Source of the DNA: Vesta saturnalis
Lineage: Eukaryota > Arthropoda > Insecta > Coleoptera > Lampyridae
DNA: 64,000 nt
Direction of reading: 5' to 3'
Assembly (NCBI GenBank): GCA_036346205.1
Contig: JARFJB010002198.1
Span: 2,655,001 to 2,719,000, forward strand
Shown: in pieces, positions 47,799 through 59,220 of the stretch
Position numbering within the stretch: the stretch's first letter is position 1
Layout: every line of letters begins with the position of its first letter
Program-made: the position numbers and the translations under genes
The notes under the pieces: model-generated
Told to the model about the DNA's origin: nothing
The model's database searches: none
What the model saw: the letters and a program-made list of their open reading frames with translations, nothing else

Positions 47799-49338
47799 AT
47801 GAAACGAACATAAAAGTCTGGTTCAGCAAAAAGAAAAGAAAGAGAGAGAAGAGAACAGATTGCTTTTAAAAGCAAAATTTGCTAGAAAGGTTTTTAAGAA
47901 TAGAAGAAACCATTAGTGAGCAGGAGAACCAAATAATAGACCAGGATTCCGAGTCCACTTTAGAAGCGTCTCCAGAAGGATCGTCGCGAGAAGAAGGATC
48001 CCCAGAAGAAAAAGATAATGAGCATGTCTGAAAGGTACCGTCAGAAGTTCATAAATATGAAAATGTTGCCAAACGACATCGCATTATGGCCTATTCATAT
48101 AACTGAGGAAATGGTAATTTATTTCTTAATTGATAAACTGTATAATATTGGAGATATAATGTCACTAAAAATCGAATACAAAGATAAAGAACATGTATAC
48201 TGCAGGAATATTTCAAAAGATCATTTTTATTGTTTGAAAGCAAATGGAACAAAGGAGACAAATAAATGCATTTATTGTTACGTTTGCAAATTATTTAATC
48301 GTTTTAAGCAAACAAAATTTGTTTCTGTTGATTGGAAAAGTTTAGCTCAATCCTGAAAATCGCAAAATTAACTCAATAAATAGATACAGAACAAAAATAC
48401 TGGCGAGAAATTTTAAAACGAATTGAGGTAACGGTAACGTTATTAGCAAGTTTAGGTTTAGCATTTGGGGCGCATAGAGAAGATAATAATTAGAATAGAC
48501 AAGGAACTTTTATATCATCTCTACAGTATTTGATAATTTCCAGAAACCGCATAAATATATTAAAAGAATTTGTGATACGAGGTGGTTAGCTAGAGCTGAT
48601 GCTGTTTTTGCTCTACGGTTTAATTATCAAACTCTCAAAACTGTGTTAAATAAAAATTATTGAACGTGAATATGAAAAACCGATTACTAAACTAGAAGCC
48701 AAAAAACTTAATTCTTTAGACGAGTATGAAGTTGCATTATTCACTGTCCTATGGGATACATTATTAAAACGCATAAATAGTACAAGTAAATTATGACAAA
48801 AAGTAGAAACAAATTTAAAGCAAGGCTTAAATCTTTTAAATTATTCATGCAAATTTATAAATAATGTGAGGAATGAAAAAATAGAACAAGAAGCTAATTT
48901 ATTAACTCACAATACAAATTATAAGGAAAACGAAAATAGAACAAGAAAAAGAAAAATACATTTTAATGAATCGAATTCGAATGTGGTGAATTTAACAGGC
49001 AGGAATTTATTTATTTATTGTAGAAACTCATAATGCAATTTGTGATACACTTTTTATTAGAATTATAACAAGATCAACTGTATATTATAGAGTAATAAAT
49101 AACCTCAAAATTTTCTTGGATCATAATATAAATATTGAAGACAAATTTCAATGTATTCAAAATTTATCAGAACTTTATAAAAATGATATAAATAATTTTT
49201 TTAGAATGTATAAAAGAAGAAAATATTACTTGTCCGTATAAAAGGTACAAATTAATAATAGATGGACTGCAATCAACATTTCCTAATGTGAAAACAATTT
49301 AAAAATTGTATACAAAATTAAATGAAATAAAAGCTTAA
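47799..49338 (+). pseudogene. hAT-type (zinc-finger MYM/DUF4371-like) transposase relic
   Basis: It starts MKRT, then an in-frame TAA, then KSGSAKRKERERREQI, a basic start typical of this hAT group. A 112-codon open part (48018-48356) has NDIALWPIHITEEM, HFYCLKANGTKETNKCIYCY and VCKLFNRF (TTF-type zinc finger). Later blocks are LASLGLAFGAHRED, RGGWLARADAVFALRFNYQT, LEAKKLNSLDEYEVALFTVL and a C-terminus near 49338. Many stops and frameshifts are present. The acceptor DNA-cleaving residues cannot be read reliably. Confidence 0.75.
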
Positions 49339-49415
49339 ATTGATAATATTCAGGAATAAACTATATCTTCAATGTGAATTGAGAAAGACAATTTGTTATC
49401 GTGAGTAATCCCTAA

Positions 49416-50825
49416 GTAGAACCGGGGCACTTGTTTCTGCCATCTTGGAATTTCACGTCACAAGCCCGCCCACGTGGGAGACCGGGTTTTCCACCCTTAT
49501 TTTTACTCGCTTACGTGTACGACGTATTTTTTTATCCCTATTTTTACACACCCGCGTGTGAGACCGTATTTTCATCCCTTTTTCATCCCTAATTATTTTT
49601 TATATACCCTCGTGTGAGACCGTATTTTCAACCCTTTTATCCCTAATTATTTTTTACATACACCCATGTGTGGGACCGTATTTTCAACCTTTCTTTTTAT
49701 CCATAATTATTTTTACTCGCTTACGTATAGGACGTGTATTTTCATCCCTTATTTTTAATAAAACTTATGACGCCGGTTAAAGTTGTCACCTAAACATATG
49801 GCAACACTGCTTTGGATTTTGACGTCACAAGACCGCCCGTGTGGGGGGATGTTTTTTTTTCAACCCTTGATGGACTTTTTAACCCTTTTGTTTGTATTAA
49901 GGGCCTTTTTGACTGCAATTTTTGTGTTCACTTACGTGAACGACGTACATTTCAATCCTGACAGTATTTTCAACCTTTTTGTTTGTATTAAGAACCCTTT
50001 TGGTGGAGAGCCCCTAAAGGATAGGCAAATGGATGCGTACGTAGGATCGTATTGTTTACTTATTTTTAAGGTTTAATAAACGGTGGGATATTTTTTGGTA
50101 TTAAAAGAAGCTAATCAAGGTAAAGGTAACGTATACGTTGATTTAAAATACACTATTAAATTCTATAATGATAATAAACAGTTAATGGCATTGCATCATC
50201 AGATAATTACTCTGTTGTTGTCATACAATGTGAATGTACGGTTTAGCGACTATTTAATATGTGTTTTTATTATTAAAATTTAGTAGGATTCCGTATTGAA
50301 TTTTAACAAAGGAGATTGCATAATTGTTGTTATTAAATTATTGTTAGATTTCTTTTAATCCCCATCTACAGATTGCGGTCCTCTACCTGTTTGAAAATTC
50401 ATTTGAATATATTTTAAAATGAAATGGCTTTAAAAATAAAATGTGTAATTAACTAATTGATTAACCTGCTTACAGCAATAGTAATCATCGAAAACTAAGG
50501 AATGTCGCTTTTATTTATTTAGCTTTTAATACGTATCATTTACATGCACTATATTTTGGTTTTAAATATGAGTCACAATGTGTCACAATCCTTTTTGCTT
50601 TAATTATGGGTCATAATTAAATCTAGTTGTCGCTCAAGGTAATCACTACCAAATTAATCTCATGTACAACAAGAAACTTAATATCAATAATGTATAACAA
50701 AGTATTTTTTATAATGCCATTTTTCGCCTTGGGAGATCGGATTTGGTCCAGACTAGGGGTTGGTCATGCATTGGAGATTGTATTCTAAATTGTCTCCTGT
50801 GAAAGTCAGCTTTACAAAAACACAA
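49416..50825 (+). repeat. Left arm of foldback element
   Basis: The outer 350 bp contain diverged repeats of about 60 bp, each with GTG.GA.ACCGTATTTTCA and TTTTTA..CCTAATTATTTTT, and twice GACGTCACAAG.CCGCCC. A 97-codon frame (49783-50076) and a 66-codon frame (50083-50283) recur almost unchanged in the right arm. Their hydrophobic, Phe-rich composition gives no family. About 170 bp at 50620-50790 have no counterpart in the right arm. Confidence 0.9.
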
Positions 50826-52055
50826 CACACAAACAATCACAAAGACAGCACAAGCATAAAGCACATTTTTCGCACTTGGGAGATCGGATTTGGTCGGCAA
50901 GACTAGGGGTTGGTCAGCATTGGAGATTGTATTCTAAATTGTCTCCTGTGAAAGTAGCTTTACAGGAACAAACACAAGCACAATAACCAGCACGAGCCAA
51001 GCACAAACACAAGCACAGGAACAAGCACAAGCACAAGAATCCACAATCACAAGTACAAGCACAAGCGACAAGCACAAGTATACAAAACGCAGCAACACGC
51101 AAACGAAACAATTGCAAACACGAAAACGACAAACCAAAATTCGCAAACACGAAAATCGTAAACACGAACAAGCGCAAACACGAAAATCGAAAACGAAAAT
51201 TCAAACACGAAAGACGAAAAATCGCAAACACGAAAATGAAAACGAAAATTTCAAACACGAAAATCGCAAACACGAAAATGAAAACGAAAATTTCCAAACA
51301 CGAAAATCCGAAAACGAAAATTTCGCAAACATGAAAAATCGTAAACACGAAAATCGAAAACGAAAAATTCGCAAACACGAAAAACGGAAAACGAAAATTC
51401 GCAAACAAGAAAATCCGAAAATTCACACGAAAACGAAAATCGAAACACGAAAACGAAAAACGAAAATTCGCAAACACGAAAAATGAAAAATCGCAAACAC
51501 GAAAATTGCAAACACGAAAAATGCAAAACGAAAATTTCGCAAACACGAAAAATGAAAACGAAAAATTCGCAAACACGAAAAACGAAAACGAAAATTCGCA
51601 AACACGAGAAATCGTAAACATACAAATTCACAAACACGAAAATTCTCAAACACGAGAAATAACAACCACACAAACTCGCAAAGCATAAACTCAAGCACAA
51701 TCATAATCACAAGCACAAGCACAAGCACAAGTACAAGAACAATCACAAGCACATGCACAAACACAAGCACAAGAATCAGCAAGAGCACAAGCACAAACAC
51801 AGGAACAAGCACAAACACAAGAATCAACACAAGCACAATCACAAGTACAAGTACATACAAATACACAAACACGCTAATGCGAAATCATACAAGCATGCAA
51901 ACACGGAAAAACAAGCAAATACGAAAACACGAAAATGCGCAAACACAAACTCGGAAACACGAAAGTCGAAAACGAAAATTCAAACACGAAAATCCGCAAA
52001 ACATACAAATGCCAAAAACGAAACACAAAACAAAAACACGCAAACTGCAGAATGA
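50826..52055. repeat. Foldback core, array 1 (CGCAAACACGAAAA-like)
   Basis: Short degenerate units of 10-20 bp (CGCAAACACGAAAA, ACGAAAATTCGC) alternate with ACAAGCACAAGC units at the outer and inner edges. Apparent proteins rich in Lys/His/Thr/Asn on one strand and Phe/Val/Arg on the other arise from the repeat and are not genes. Confidence 0.9.
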
Positions 52056-52175
52056 ATTAAGACAGGATTCAGTCTATAAATAAAATGATTCTCTGTTTAT
52101 CTGTTCTATTATTTAGTCCTTATACCCGAATGGAGTATCAAAGTTTTCAATTCTCCGTCACTTGACGGAGTATTT
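52056..52175. other. Apex of foldback palindrome
   Basis: This is the non-repetitive turn between the two mirrored arrays. It contains a perfect 8-bp hairpin, CTCCGTCA-CT-TGACGGAG, at 52153-52170. Confidence 0.6.
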
Positions 52176-53145
52176 TCGTTTTCATTTTCGTATTTCGATG
52201 TTCGTGTTTCGATTTTTCGTTTTCATTTTCGTGTTTGCGATTTTCGTTTGTTTTGTAGAATTTCGTTTCTTTCGTGTTTGCGAATTTTCGTTTTCGTTTT
52301 CGTATTTCGTTTTTCGTTTTCGATTTTCGTTTTCGATTTTCGTGTTTGCGAATTTTCGTTTTCGTTTTCGTGTTTGCGATTTTCGTTTTCGTGTTTGCGA
52401 ATTTTCGTTTTCTTTTCGTGTTTGCGAATTTCGTTTTCATTTTCGTTTTTCGATTTTCTTTTCGTTTTCGTGTTTGCGATTTTCGTTTTTGTGTTTCGTT
52501 TTCGTTTTCGTGTTTGCGATTTTCGTTTTCGTGTTTGTGAATTTTCGTTCTTTTCGTGTTTGCGATTTTTCGTGTTTGCGAATTTTCGTTTTTCATTTTT
52601 GTGTCAATTTTGGTTTTCGTTTTCGTGTTTGCGAATTTTTCGTTTTCGTTTTTCGTGTTTACGATTTTTCGTGTTTGCGAATTTTCGTTTTCGGTTTTCG
52701 TGTTTGCGAAATTTTCGTTTTTCATTTTTCGTGTTTGCGAAATTTTCGTTTTTCATTTTTCGTGTTTGCGATTTTTCGTTTTTCGTGTTTGCGAATTTTC
52801 GTTTTCATTTTTCGTGTTTGCGATTTTCGTGTTTACGATTTTTCGTGTTTGCGAATTTTCGTTTTCGTTTTTCGTGTTTGCGATTTTTCGTTTTTCGTGT
52901 TTGTGCGTTTGTGTGTTTGTATGTACTTGTGCTTGTGCTTGTACTTGTGATTGTCCTTGTGTTGATTCTTGTGTTTATGCTTGTTCCTGTGCTTGTGTTT
53001 GTGCTTGCGCTCGTGCTGGTTATTGTGCTTGTGTTTGTTCCTGTGCTTGTGTTTGTGCATGTGCTGGTTCTTGGGCTTGTAGTTGTTCCTGTGCTTGTGT
53101 TTATGCTTGCGCTCGTGCTCGTGCTTGTGATTGTGTTTGTGTTTT
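52176..53145. repeat. Foldback core, array 2 (mirror of array 1)
   Basis: The same unit appears in the complementary orientation (TTTTCGTGTTTGCGA repeated many times), passing outward into CTTGTGCTTGTG units exactly as the mirror image of array 1. Confidence 0.9.
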
Positions 53146-54391
53146 TGTAAAGCTGACTTTCACAGGAGACAATTTAGAATACAATCTCCAATGACCCATA
53201 ATTAAAGCAAAAAGGATTGCGACACATTGTGACTCATATTTAAAACCAAAATATATTGCATGTAAATGATACGTATTAAAAGGTAAATAAATAAAAGCGA
53301 CATTCCTTAGTTTTCGATGATTACTATTGCTGTAAGCAGGTTAATCAATTAGTTAATTACACATTTTATTTTTAAAGCATTTTCATTTTAAAATATATTC
53401 AAATGAATTTTCAAACAGGTAGAGGACCGCAATCTTTAGATGGGGATTAAAAGAAATCTAACAATAATTTAATAACAACAATTATGCAATCTCCTTTGAT
53501 AAAATTCAATACGGAATCCTACTAAATTTTAATAATAAAAACACATATTAAATAGTCGCTAAACCGTACATTCACATTGTATGACAACAACAGAGTAATT
53601 AACTGATGGTGCAATACCATTAACTGTTTATTATCATTACAGAATTTAATAGTGTATTTTAAATCAACGTATACGTTACCTTTACCTTGATTAGCTTCTT
53701 TTAATACCAAGAAATATCCTACCGTTTATTAAACCTTAAAAATAAGTAAAAAATACGATCCTACGTACGCATCCATTTGCCTATCCTTTAGGGGCTCCCC
53801 ACCAAAAGGGCTCTTAATACAAACAAAAAGGTTGAAAATACTGTCAGGATTGAAATGTACGTCGTTCACGTAAGTGAACACAAAAATTGCAGTCAAAAAG
53901 GCCCTTAATACAAACAAAAGAGTTAAAAAGTCCATCAAGGGTTGAAAAAAAAACATCCCCCCACACGGGCGGTCTTGTGACGTCAAAATCCAGAGCAGTG
54001 TTGCCATATGTTTAGGTGACAACTTTAACCGGCGTCATAAGTTTTATTAAAAATAAGGGATCAAAATACACGTCCTATACGTAAGCGAGTAAAAATAATT
54101 AGGGATAAAAAGAAAGGTTGAAAATACGGTCCCACACATGGGTGTATGTAAAAAATAATTAGGGATAAAAGGGTTGAAAATACGGTCTCACACGAGGGTA
54201 TATAAAAAATAATTAAGGATGAAAAAGGGATGAAAATACGGTCTCACACGCGGGTGTGTAAAAATAGGGATAAAAAAATGCGTCGTACACGTAAGCGAGT
54301 AAAAATAAGGGTGGAAAACCCGGTCTCCCACGTGGGCGGGCTTGTGACGTCAAAATCCAAGATGGCGGAAACAAGTGCCCCGGTTCTGCTC
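53146..54391 (-). repeat. Right arm of foldback element
   Basis: This is an inverted copy of the left arm, with small differences. It includes AGCTGACTTTCACAGGAGAC at the inner edge, the two conserved frames (53729-54022 and 53522-53710 on the minus strand) and the tandem ACCGTATTTTCA block at the outer edge. Confidence 0.9.
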
Positions 54392-54523
54392 CCCTAAATC
54401 TTTGAATGAAGTAACAGGAGATACAAGCCGCGAATCAAAGTTGTAGTCATATATGATGTGTTCACCCTTACGCGTAAATGATACAATTAGGCAACATTTA
54501 AAGGTAGATAATTACTAATACTG

Positions 54524-54553
54524 TCCTACTAAGCACAAAGGGCGTAACTGACA
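54524..54553 (+). repeat. Left TIR of the 4.05-kb transposon
   Basis: It begins TCCTACTAAGCACAAAGGG and continues GTAACTGACA. It pairs with 58543-58572 with three mismatches. Confidence 0.82.
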
Positions 54554-55112
54554 TTTTTGAACTTTTTGAGATTTATATACCTAATAGTTCTGTATAAAAT
54601 TTGAAATCAAATACTAGAGTTTCAAGGCCGTAACTGCTCCTAAAACCTATTTTAAATGTATTTCTGTATAGGCTTATCTACACATGCTACTTGAATTACT
54701 AAACAATTAGGCCGTAACTGGCAATAACTAAAGCATTTTAGCCGTATTTGATGCGGATACGGCCATTGACTTTAGTAAAAAGCACTTACGGCTTTAATAG
54801 CTTAGTATTTGCAAGATACCACCTATTCACTCCAGTAAGTTGGCTATTTTGATCCCTGCTTTCAATCAGCTGAGAAGTAATTACTGCTATTATTGCTACT
54901 ACAGCCAGTTGTAGACGTGTTTGTTGGTTGTGTTTCTGTTTATGTTTTCGGAGACAGTTAAATAATATAATGTGTTTGTGAGTGAATATTATTAGTTAAT
55001 CGTGTTAAAGTGAATACCATTGACTAGTTAGTATTAAGAATTATTTATTTAGTCTAAGTTGTTTTCAATATTACAGTTCCCATTATACCGGCTATGAATC
55101 AAAACCCAAATC
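54554..55112 (+). promoter_or_regulatory. Subterminal GTAACTG motifs and 5-prime leader
   Basis: GGCCGTAACTG occurs near 54626 and 54711, AGCCGTATTTG near 54740, with inverted ACGGCC and ACGGCT copies near 54763 and 54786. These resemble transposase-binding repeats. The rest is leader for the gene starting at 55113; an acceptor-like TATTACAG ends at 55076, so a 5-prime leader intron is possible. Confidence 0.45.
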
Positions 55113-57978
55113 ATGACTTCCCGTGGAATGATTATTTTAAATAAACTTGCTGAGCAAAAGAATAGACATTTAATAACTAAAAAGACACGTCAAATATACA
55201 TAAAAATGATGATCACACCGGTACCTATAAAATAAATTCAGACGGTTCATTAAAACGTGTAGGCCTAGGCCTAGACCTAAGTAATGAAACTATAGTTTCA
55301 GTCAGCAAAGACCAATTTTGTGAAACTGGTCCCACTTCAAATGTTACTGACATAAGTAATGGTACTAACATTAGTAATATTACGGACATAAGTAAATATG
55401 TTACGGACATATTAAGTGAGATAAATAACAGCAGTAATACTAGGCCTCTAAATGATGTCAGTTATTTGGTTCCAGTTGATGGCCTGATTATTCCATATAC
55501 TAGTGAACCTATTGTAGACAATAATGATATTTCACAATTTGAGCTACCTTTAAAACAAATTGATAATCTTAACAATGATATCAATCACGATGAATTAGTT
55601 GGAGACCTGATGGTAGTTTATGATGAACCTGATATAGAAAATGATCAGTCTAATGTAGAAAATAATCCACCTGCCCTAGAACTTGACCTGCCTTTGGGTG
55701 ATAATAATCACCTTAAAACGATTACTAGCTTTACAAAATCGGGAAATCCCAGAAAAAGGAAGAAGTATTTCCATAGCCCCCTAGAAAGAAAGAAAATTAA
55801 AAGAGTTATAGTTAAACAAACACATCCAGTGATTGAAGGTTGTCAAGCAACATGCAAGTGTACTGAAAAAATACTAGAGGACAGGCGTGTACAAATAAAC
55901 TCACAATATTGGGATCTTGAATCTCAGGAACAGAAGGCATTTGTTCTTGGGTGTGTTCATAAACTGAATAAAAAACGCCATACAGTTCTTGTTGAGTCTC
56001 GCCGTTCTTGTACCAATAAATATTCATTAAAAACCATAGTAGGTCAATCTGTTCAGGTGTGTAAAACCTTTTTCCTTACCACCCTAGGCTACATTAAAAC
56101 AAATGACAAAATCTTGCAAAATATTTCTAAGATTACACACATTTCCTCATCATATGACCGCAGGAAGGGTAGGGTGCCAGCCAATCAACTTGACCATTCC
56201 ATTATTAGAGAACACATCCAATCATTTGATCTAACGGTAGCTCATTACAGCCGAGAGCATGCACCTCTTCGTAAATATTTGCCAAGTGACCTGCCAATCC
56301 AAAAGATGTTCGAAGACTTCAAACAAAAAAATCCAAACTTCAAATGTTCTTATGATTTATACAGACTCGAAGTGTCTAATATGAACATATCTTTTGTAAA
56401 GCTTGGCCACGAGGAATGCGAGTTATGTGAACACTTCAGTCTACATCCTCACAACAAAAATAATTTAAAAGATGATTGTCAAGATTGTGTTTCGTATAAG
56501 AAACACACAGAACGATATGAGAATGCCAGGAAGGAATATAAAGCAGATGCAAAAAAAAACTAGAAGATGATGAAATAATATACTCTGTCGACATGCAAAA
56601 GGTTATTATGTTGCCCAGGTGTGACATGTTTAAATCAGTAATATTTACTCACCGACTCACTGTTTACAATGAAAGTTTTGTGCCAGTTGGAAAAAACAAG
56701 AAACGTCAAATTGTGGCCTGTTTGTGGTATGAAGGTATCAGTGGGAGGTTAAAAGAAAACATAATCGGCACGGTACATAAATTCCTAATTACAGAGGCGA
56801 GGGACATGAAAAAGGTAACTCTTTGGATGGACAACTGCACAGCCCAAAATAAGAACTGGGCTTTTTTACCTTTTTAGTATATGCGGTAAACTCCACTCTC
56901 ATTTCAGCTCAAACTGTGACAGTAAAATATTTTGAACCTGGTCATACCGTCATGTCCGCTGACTCGTTCCACCACAGGGTGGAGAAATCATTACACGGTA
57001 TTAAAAAAGTTTATGATTTCAATGATTTCAAAAATGCTGTCCAGTCAAGTACTGGAAATGTGACTGTTAGTGAGATGAGAGTGGATGATTTTTTTGATTG
57101 GAAAGACTTGTCCTGTACTAGGAAAAAACAAGATACCCGTCCGTACATCAAAAATATAGCTGAAGTTGAAGCAAAGCGAGGAGAACATCATCTTCAGTAT
57201 GGAGAAACGGTCAACGGTGAAAGGAAAAATCTGGAATTTTTATGTAAAAAATTCCAAGGAAAGAGTATTGAGCCACCGTTAGTCCATGTCAAACCCAAAG
57301 GGTTTCCACAAAAGAAGAAACAAAATATTATAAAAAGTTTAATTACCGGAAAGGACTCTATAATACCAGAAAAGCGTCATATGTTCTGGAAGGACTTACC
57401 AGAAATAGGGGTAAGCTATGATATTAATACAAGTTGTAATGTTCTTTTGATTTATTTATTAGCCATTAAATTAAAACAATTATTCAGATTTAAGGAATTA
57501 TGGAGAAATTAAAGATGACTTTTTCGTAATTACTACCACACAGTATAATAAGAATTATAGTAAACTTTTCCAATGTTCGTGACTTTCAAAGTACCACTGC
57601 CTTTAAAATTAATAATGCATATATTGAATAGTAATAAATGTAGCCTTTTGATCACAGAATTAGACCTAGATAACTATTTCATATTTATTGAATACAAAAT
57701 AAAGGACATAGAAATACTTAAATTTTTTTAGTTAAAAACCTATATAAAAATAAAATTACAATGTTTTTTCATATTTGATGGAACCAATAAAAACTGAGAA
57801 CTAATTTAAAAAATCCAAGAACTAAAACAATTCTTTATTTCAGGACAATGAGAGTCAGAACAATGAGACTAGTAGTATGTGTACAACATCAGAAGTACTA
57901 GAAGAAGAAAACCGATGTAGGAGTAGAAGACCTAAAAAATTCCTAGGTCTAGATGTCTGGATTATTCAAATTGACTAA
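55113..57978 (+). CDS. DDE-like transposase, family unassigned, two exons
   Basis: The start ATG at 55113 gives MTSRGMIILNKLAEQKNRHL. The frame shifts at an A-run (55202-55206), then stays open through 56563, covering an acidic N-terminus, a basic KRKKYFHSPLERKK patch, Cys-rich CQATCKC, RSCTNKYSLKTIVGQSVQVC, HYSREHAPLRKYLPSDLPIQ and CELCEHF...CQDC. A one-base shift in an A-run (56551-56559) leads to YSVDMQKVIMLPR and LWMDNCTAQNKNW. A one-base shift in a T-run (56862-56867) leads to VKYFEPGHTVMSADSFHH. Exon 1 ends EIG|GTAAGC near 57411 and exon 2 (57844-57978) continues in phase 0 to VWIIQID and stop. Thirty-four residues separate Asp of MDNC from Glu of FEPGH, a DDE-like spacing. The zinc-binding Cys pairs and TIR context fit a transposase. 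The protein type is familiar from insect genomes, but I cannot name its superfamily (Sola-like is only a guess). Confidence 0.75.
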
Positions 57979-58542
57979 TCATAGGCCAGCATTAGCCAAA
58001 CTAGTACAGTTAATTATTATTGTTCTGCTATTACTACCTTAATAAACTTTCTTACAGAGAAGGTAGCCTCTTATTTTTCCAGCACAATGCAATGAAATGT
58101 GGCCAAGTTTGTTAAAATAATAGACATGAAGTAAATATATTTTATAAACTAGTGTTTAAACTAATAAACAATTGCTAAAAAAAATATAAACTAGTGTTTA
58201 AACTAATAAACAATTGCTAAAAAAAATGCAAAAAACTTAATAACCTTAAATGGTATAACTTTAATTTACTAGAGTTTAACAGGGGTAACTGTGCAGTTAC
58301 CCTCTTAACTAGTAATTTGCAGTTACGCTATTTGGTCTAGTAATGTGGGGGTAAGGTAAATATCAAAAGTATAGTAACTGCTGCCAATTATTGTTAAATA
58401 TTGTTTTTAATGCTAAAACAACATTAGTTTATAAACTTAAAAATTAGGAAAGAGTTGTTGTATATATTTTAATTTAGTGACAAAAAATATACAATCAGCA
58501 GGTATTTAAACTTTAAGATGGGCTTTCTCATTATTACTTCAT
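57979..58542 (+). other. 3-prime region and right subterminal repeats
   Basis: This contains a perfect 42-bp tandem duplication (58143-58226) and GTAACTG/CAGTTAC motifs near 58289, 58298, 58317 and 58376, matching those at the left end. Confidence 0.55.
58143..58226 (+). repeat. Perfect 42-bp tandem duplication
   Basis: Two adjacent identical units begin TATAAACTAGTGTTTAAACT and end in an A-run. Confidence 0.93.
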
Positions 58543-58572
58543 TGTCAGTTACCCCCTTTGTGCATAGTAGGG
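58543..58572 (-). repeat. Right TIR of the 4.05-kb transposon
   Basis: Its reverse complement starts CCCTACTATGCACAAAGGG and continues GTAACTGACA. Confidence 0.82.
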
Positions 58573-58614
58573 CATAATACACCATTATTCAATAGAATTT
58601 ATACAATCCTTATA

Positions 58615-59040
58615 GTTTGTGACAATCGTTCAGTGATCCAATCGGTTTATAAATTATTAAATCGTCAACTTCTATAACTTGAGACAAATCATTAACCTAC
58701 AGAATAAACAATAGTGGACCTAGGTTTGAACCTTGAGGAATACCCAAGGTACGTACATATGGCACAGATGTAAACCCGGATTGATTAATGAAGAATTAAA
58801 TCCATAACCCTCGAGCTTATAAAGCAACAAAGAATGATTAATACGATCGAAAGCTTTAGCTATGTCCACATAAATGACATCGACTTGTTTGTTCTATCTA
58901 GTGATTCAGCTAAGAATTGGGTCACGACAGTTAAATTAGACGTGGTTGATCTTTTTTCAACAAAAACCATGTTGTATATTAGAGATATAAGGAGATAAAG
59001 ATGAGTAAATGCCACTATGTAATATATTTCACCACCAGAT
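58615..59040 (-). pseudogene. Jockey-type reverse transcriptase fragment
   Basis: The minus strand reads FVEKRSTTSNLTVVTQFLAE and SLDRTNKS, then in the next frame VDVIYVDIAKAFDRINHSLL (RT palm, catalytic Asp), LYKLEGYGFNSSLIN and RTLGIPQGSNLGPLLFIL before VNDLSQ. This is the classical RSTTSNL...AKAFDR...IPQGS order of jockey elements. The YADD box is lost, and the fragment ends next to the right TIR of the neighbouring transposon. Confidence 0.85.
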
Positions 59041-59220
59041 ACCATGTTTTCATCTTTTGGTGAGTATTTAATGATGTCTGCAATTATCAATTCGATGCAA
59101 TTTTTGGTCATCACTCAGTTCCTTGCGATCCCATCCTTATCGCACTTATACTTAGTTTCACCATGCATACATACTTTTTGTATATATATTGGGAATCCGG
59201 ACTTAAGGAGCTTGGAAAGC

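Larger units (their letters stand above)
49416..54391. mobile_element. Giant foldback element, about 5 kb
   Basis: The whole interval is a near-palindrome. The outer left text GTAGAACCGGGGCACTTGTT matches, inverted, the right end at 54372-54391, and the match continues through both arms to a central pair of mirrored short-repeat arrays. CCCTAA occurs immediately outside both ends (49410-49415 and 54392-54397) and is a candidate target-site duplication. No transposase is encoded, so if mobile the element is non-autonomous, resembling Foldback/Galileo-type elements in architecture only. Confidence 0.9.
54524..58572 (+). mobile_element. DNA transposon of unassigned family, 4.05 kb
   Basis: The ends 54524-54553 and 58543-58572 form a 30-bp inverted repeat (27 of 30 matching). 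The core GCACAAAGGG.GTAACTGACA is shared. Additional GTAACTG motifs lie inside both ends. A two-exon transposase-like gene fills the middle. No target duplication could be read: the left flank is ...AATACTG and the right flank CATAATA.... The element lies between the foldback element and a jockey-type RT fragment. Confidence 0.8.

Noticed and set aside
49783..50283. 97- and 66-codon frames repeated in both foldback arms
   Set aside because: Their conservation follows from the inverted repeat itself. Hydrophobic low-complexity composition and no family, so not called as genes.
50960..53145. Possible CRISPR-like regular array
   Set aside because: Units are short, variable and contiguous with no unique spacers of constant length, mirrored around an apex, in eukaryotic DNA.
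50914..53194. Long open frames with Phe/Val/Arg or Lys/His/Asn-rich proteins up to 300 residues
   Set aside because: They occur in several frames on both strands and come from the CGCAAACACGAAAA and ACAAGC repeats of the foldback core. No start context or domain supports them.
54500..54523. Target-site duplication for the 4.05-kb transposon
   Set aside because: The left flank (AATACTG) and right flank (CATAATA) do not match at any tested length, so none is claimed.
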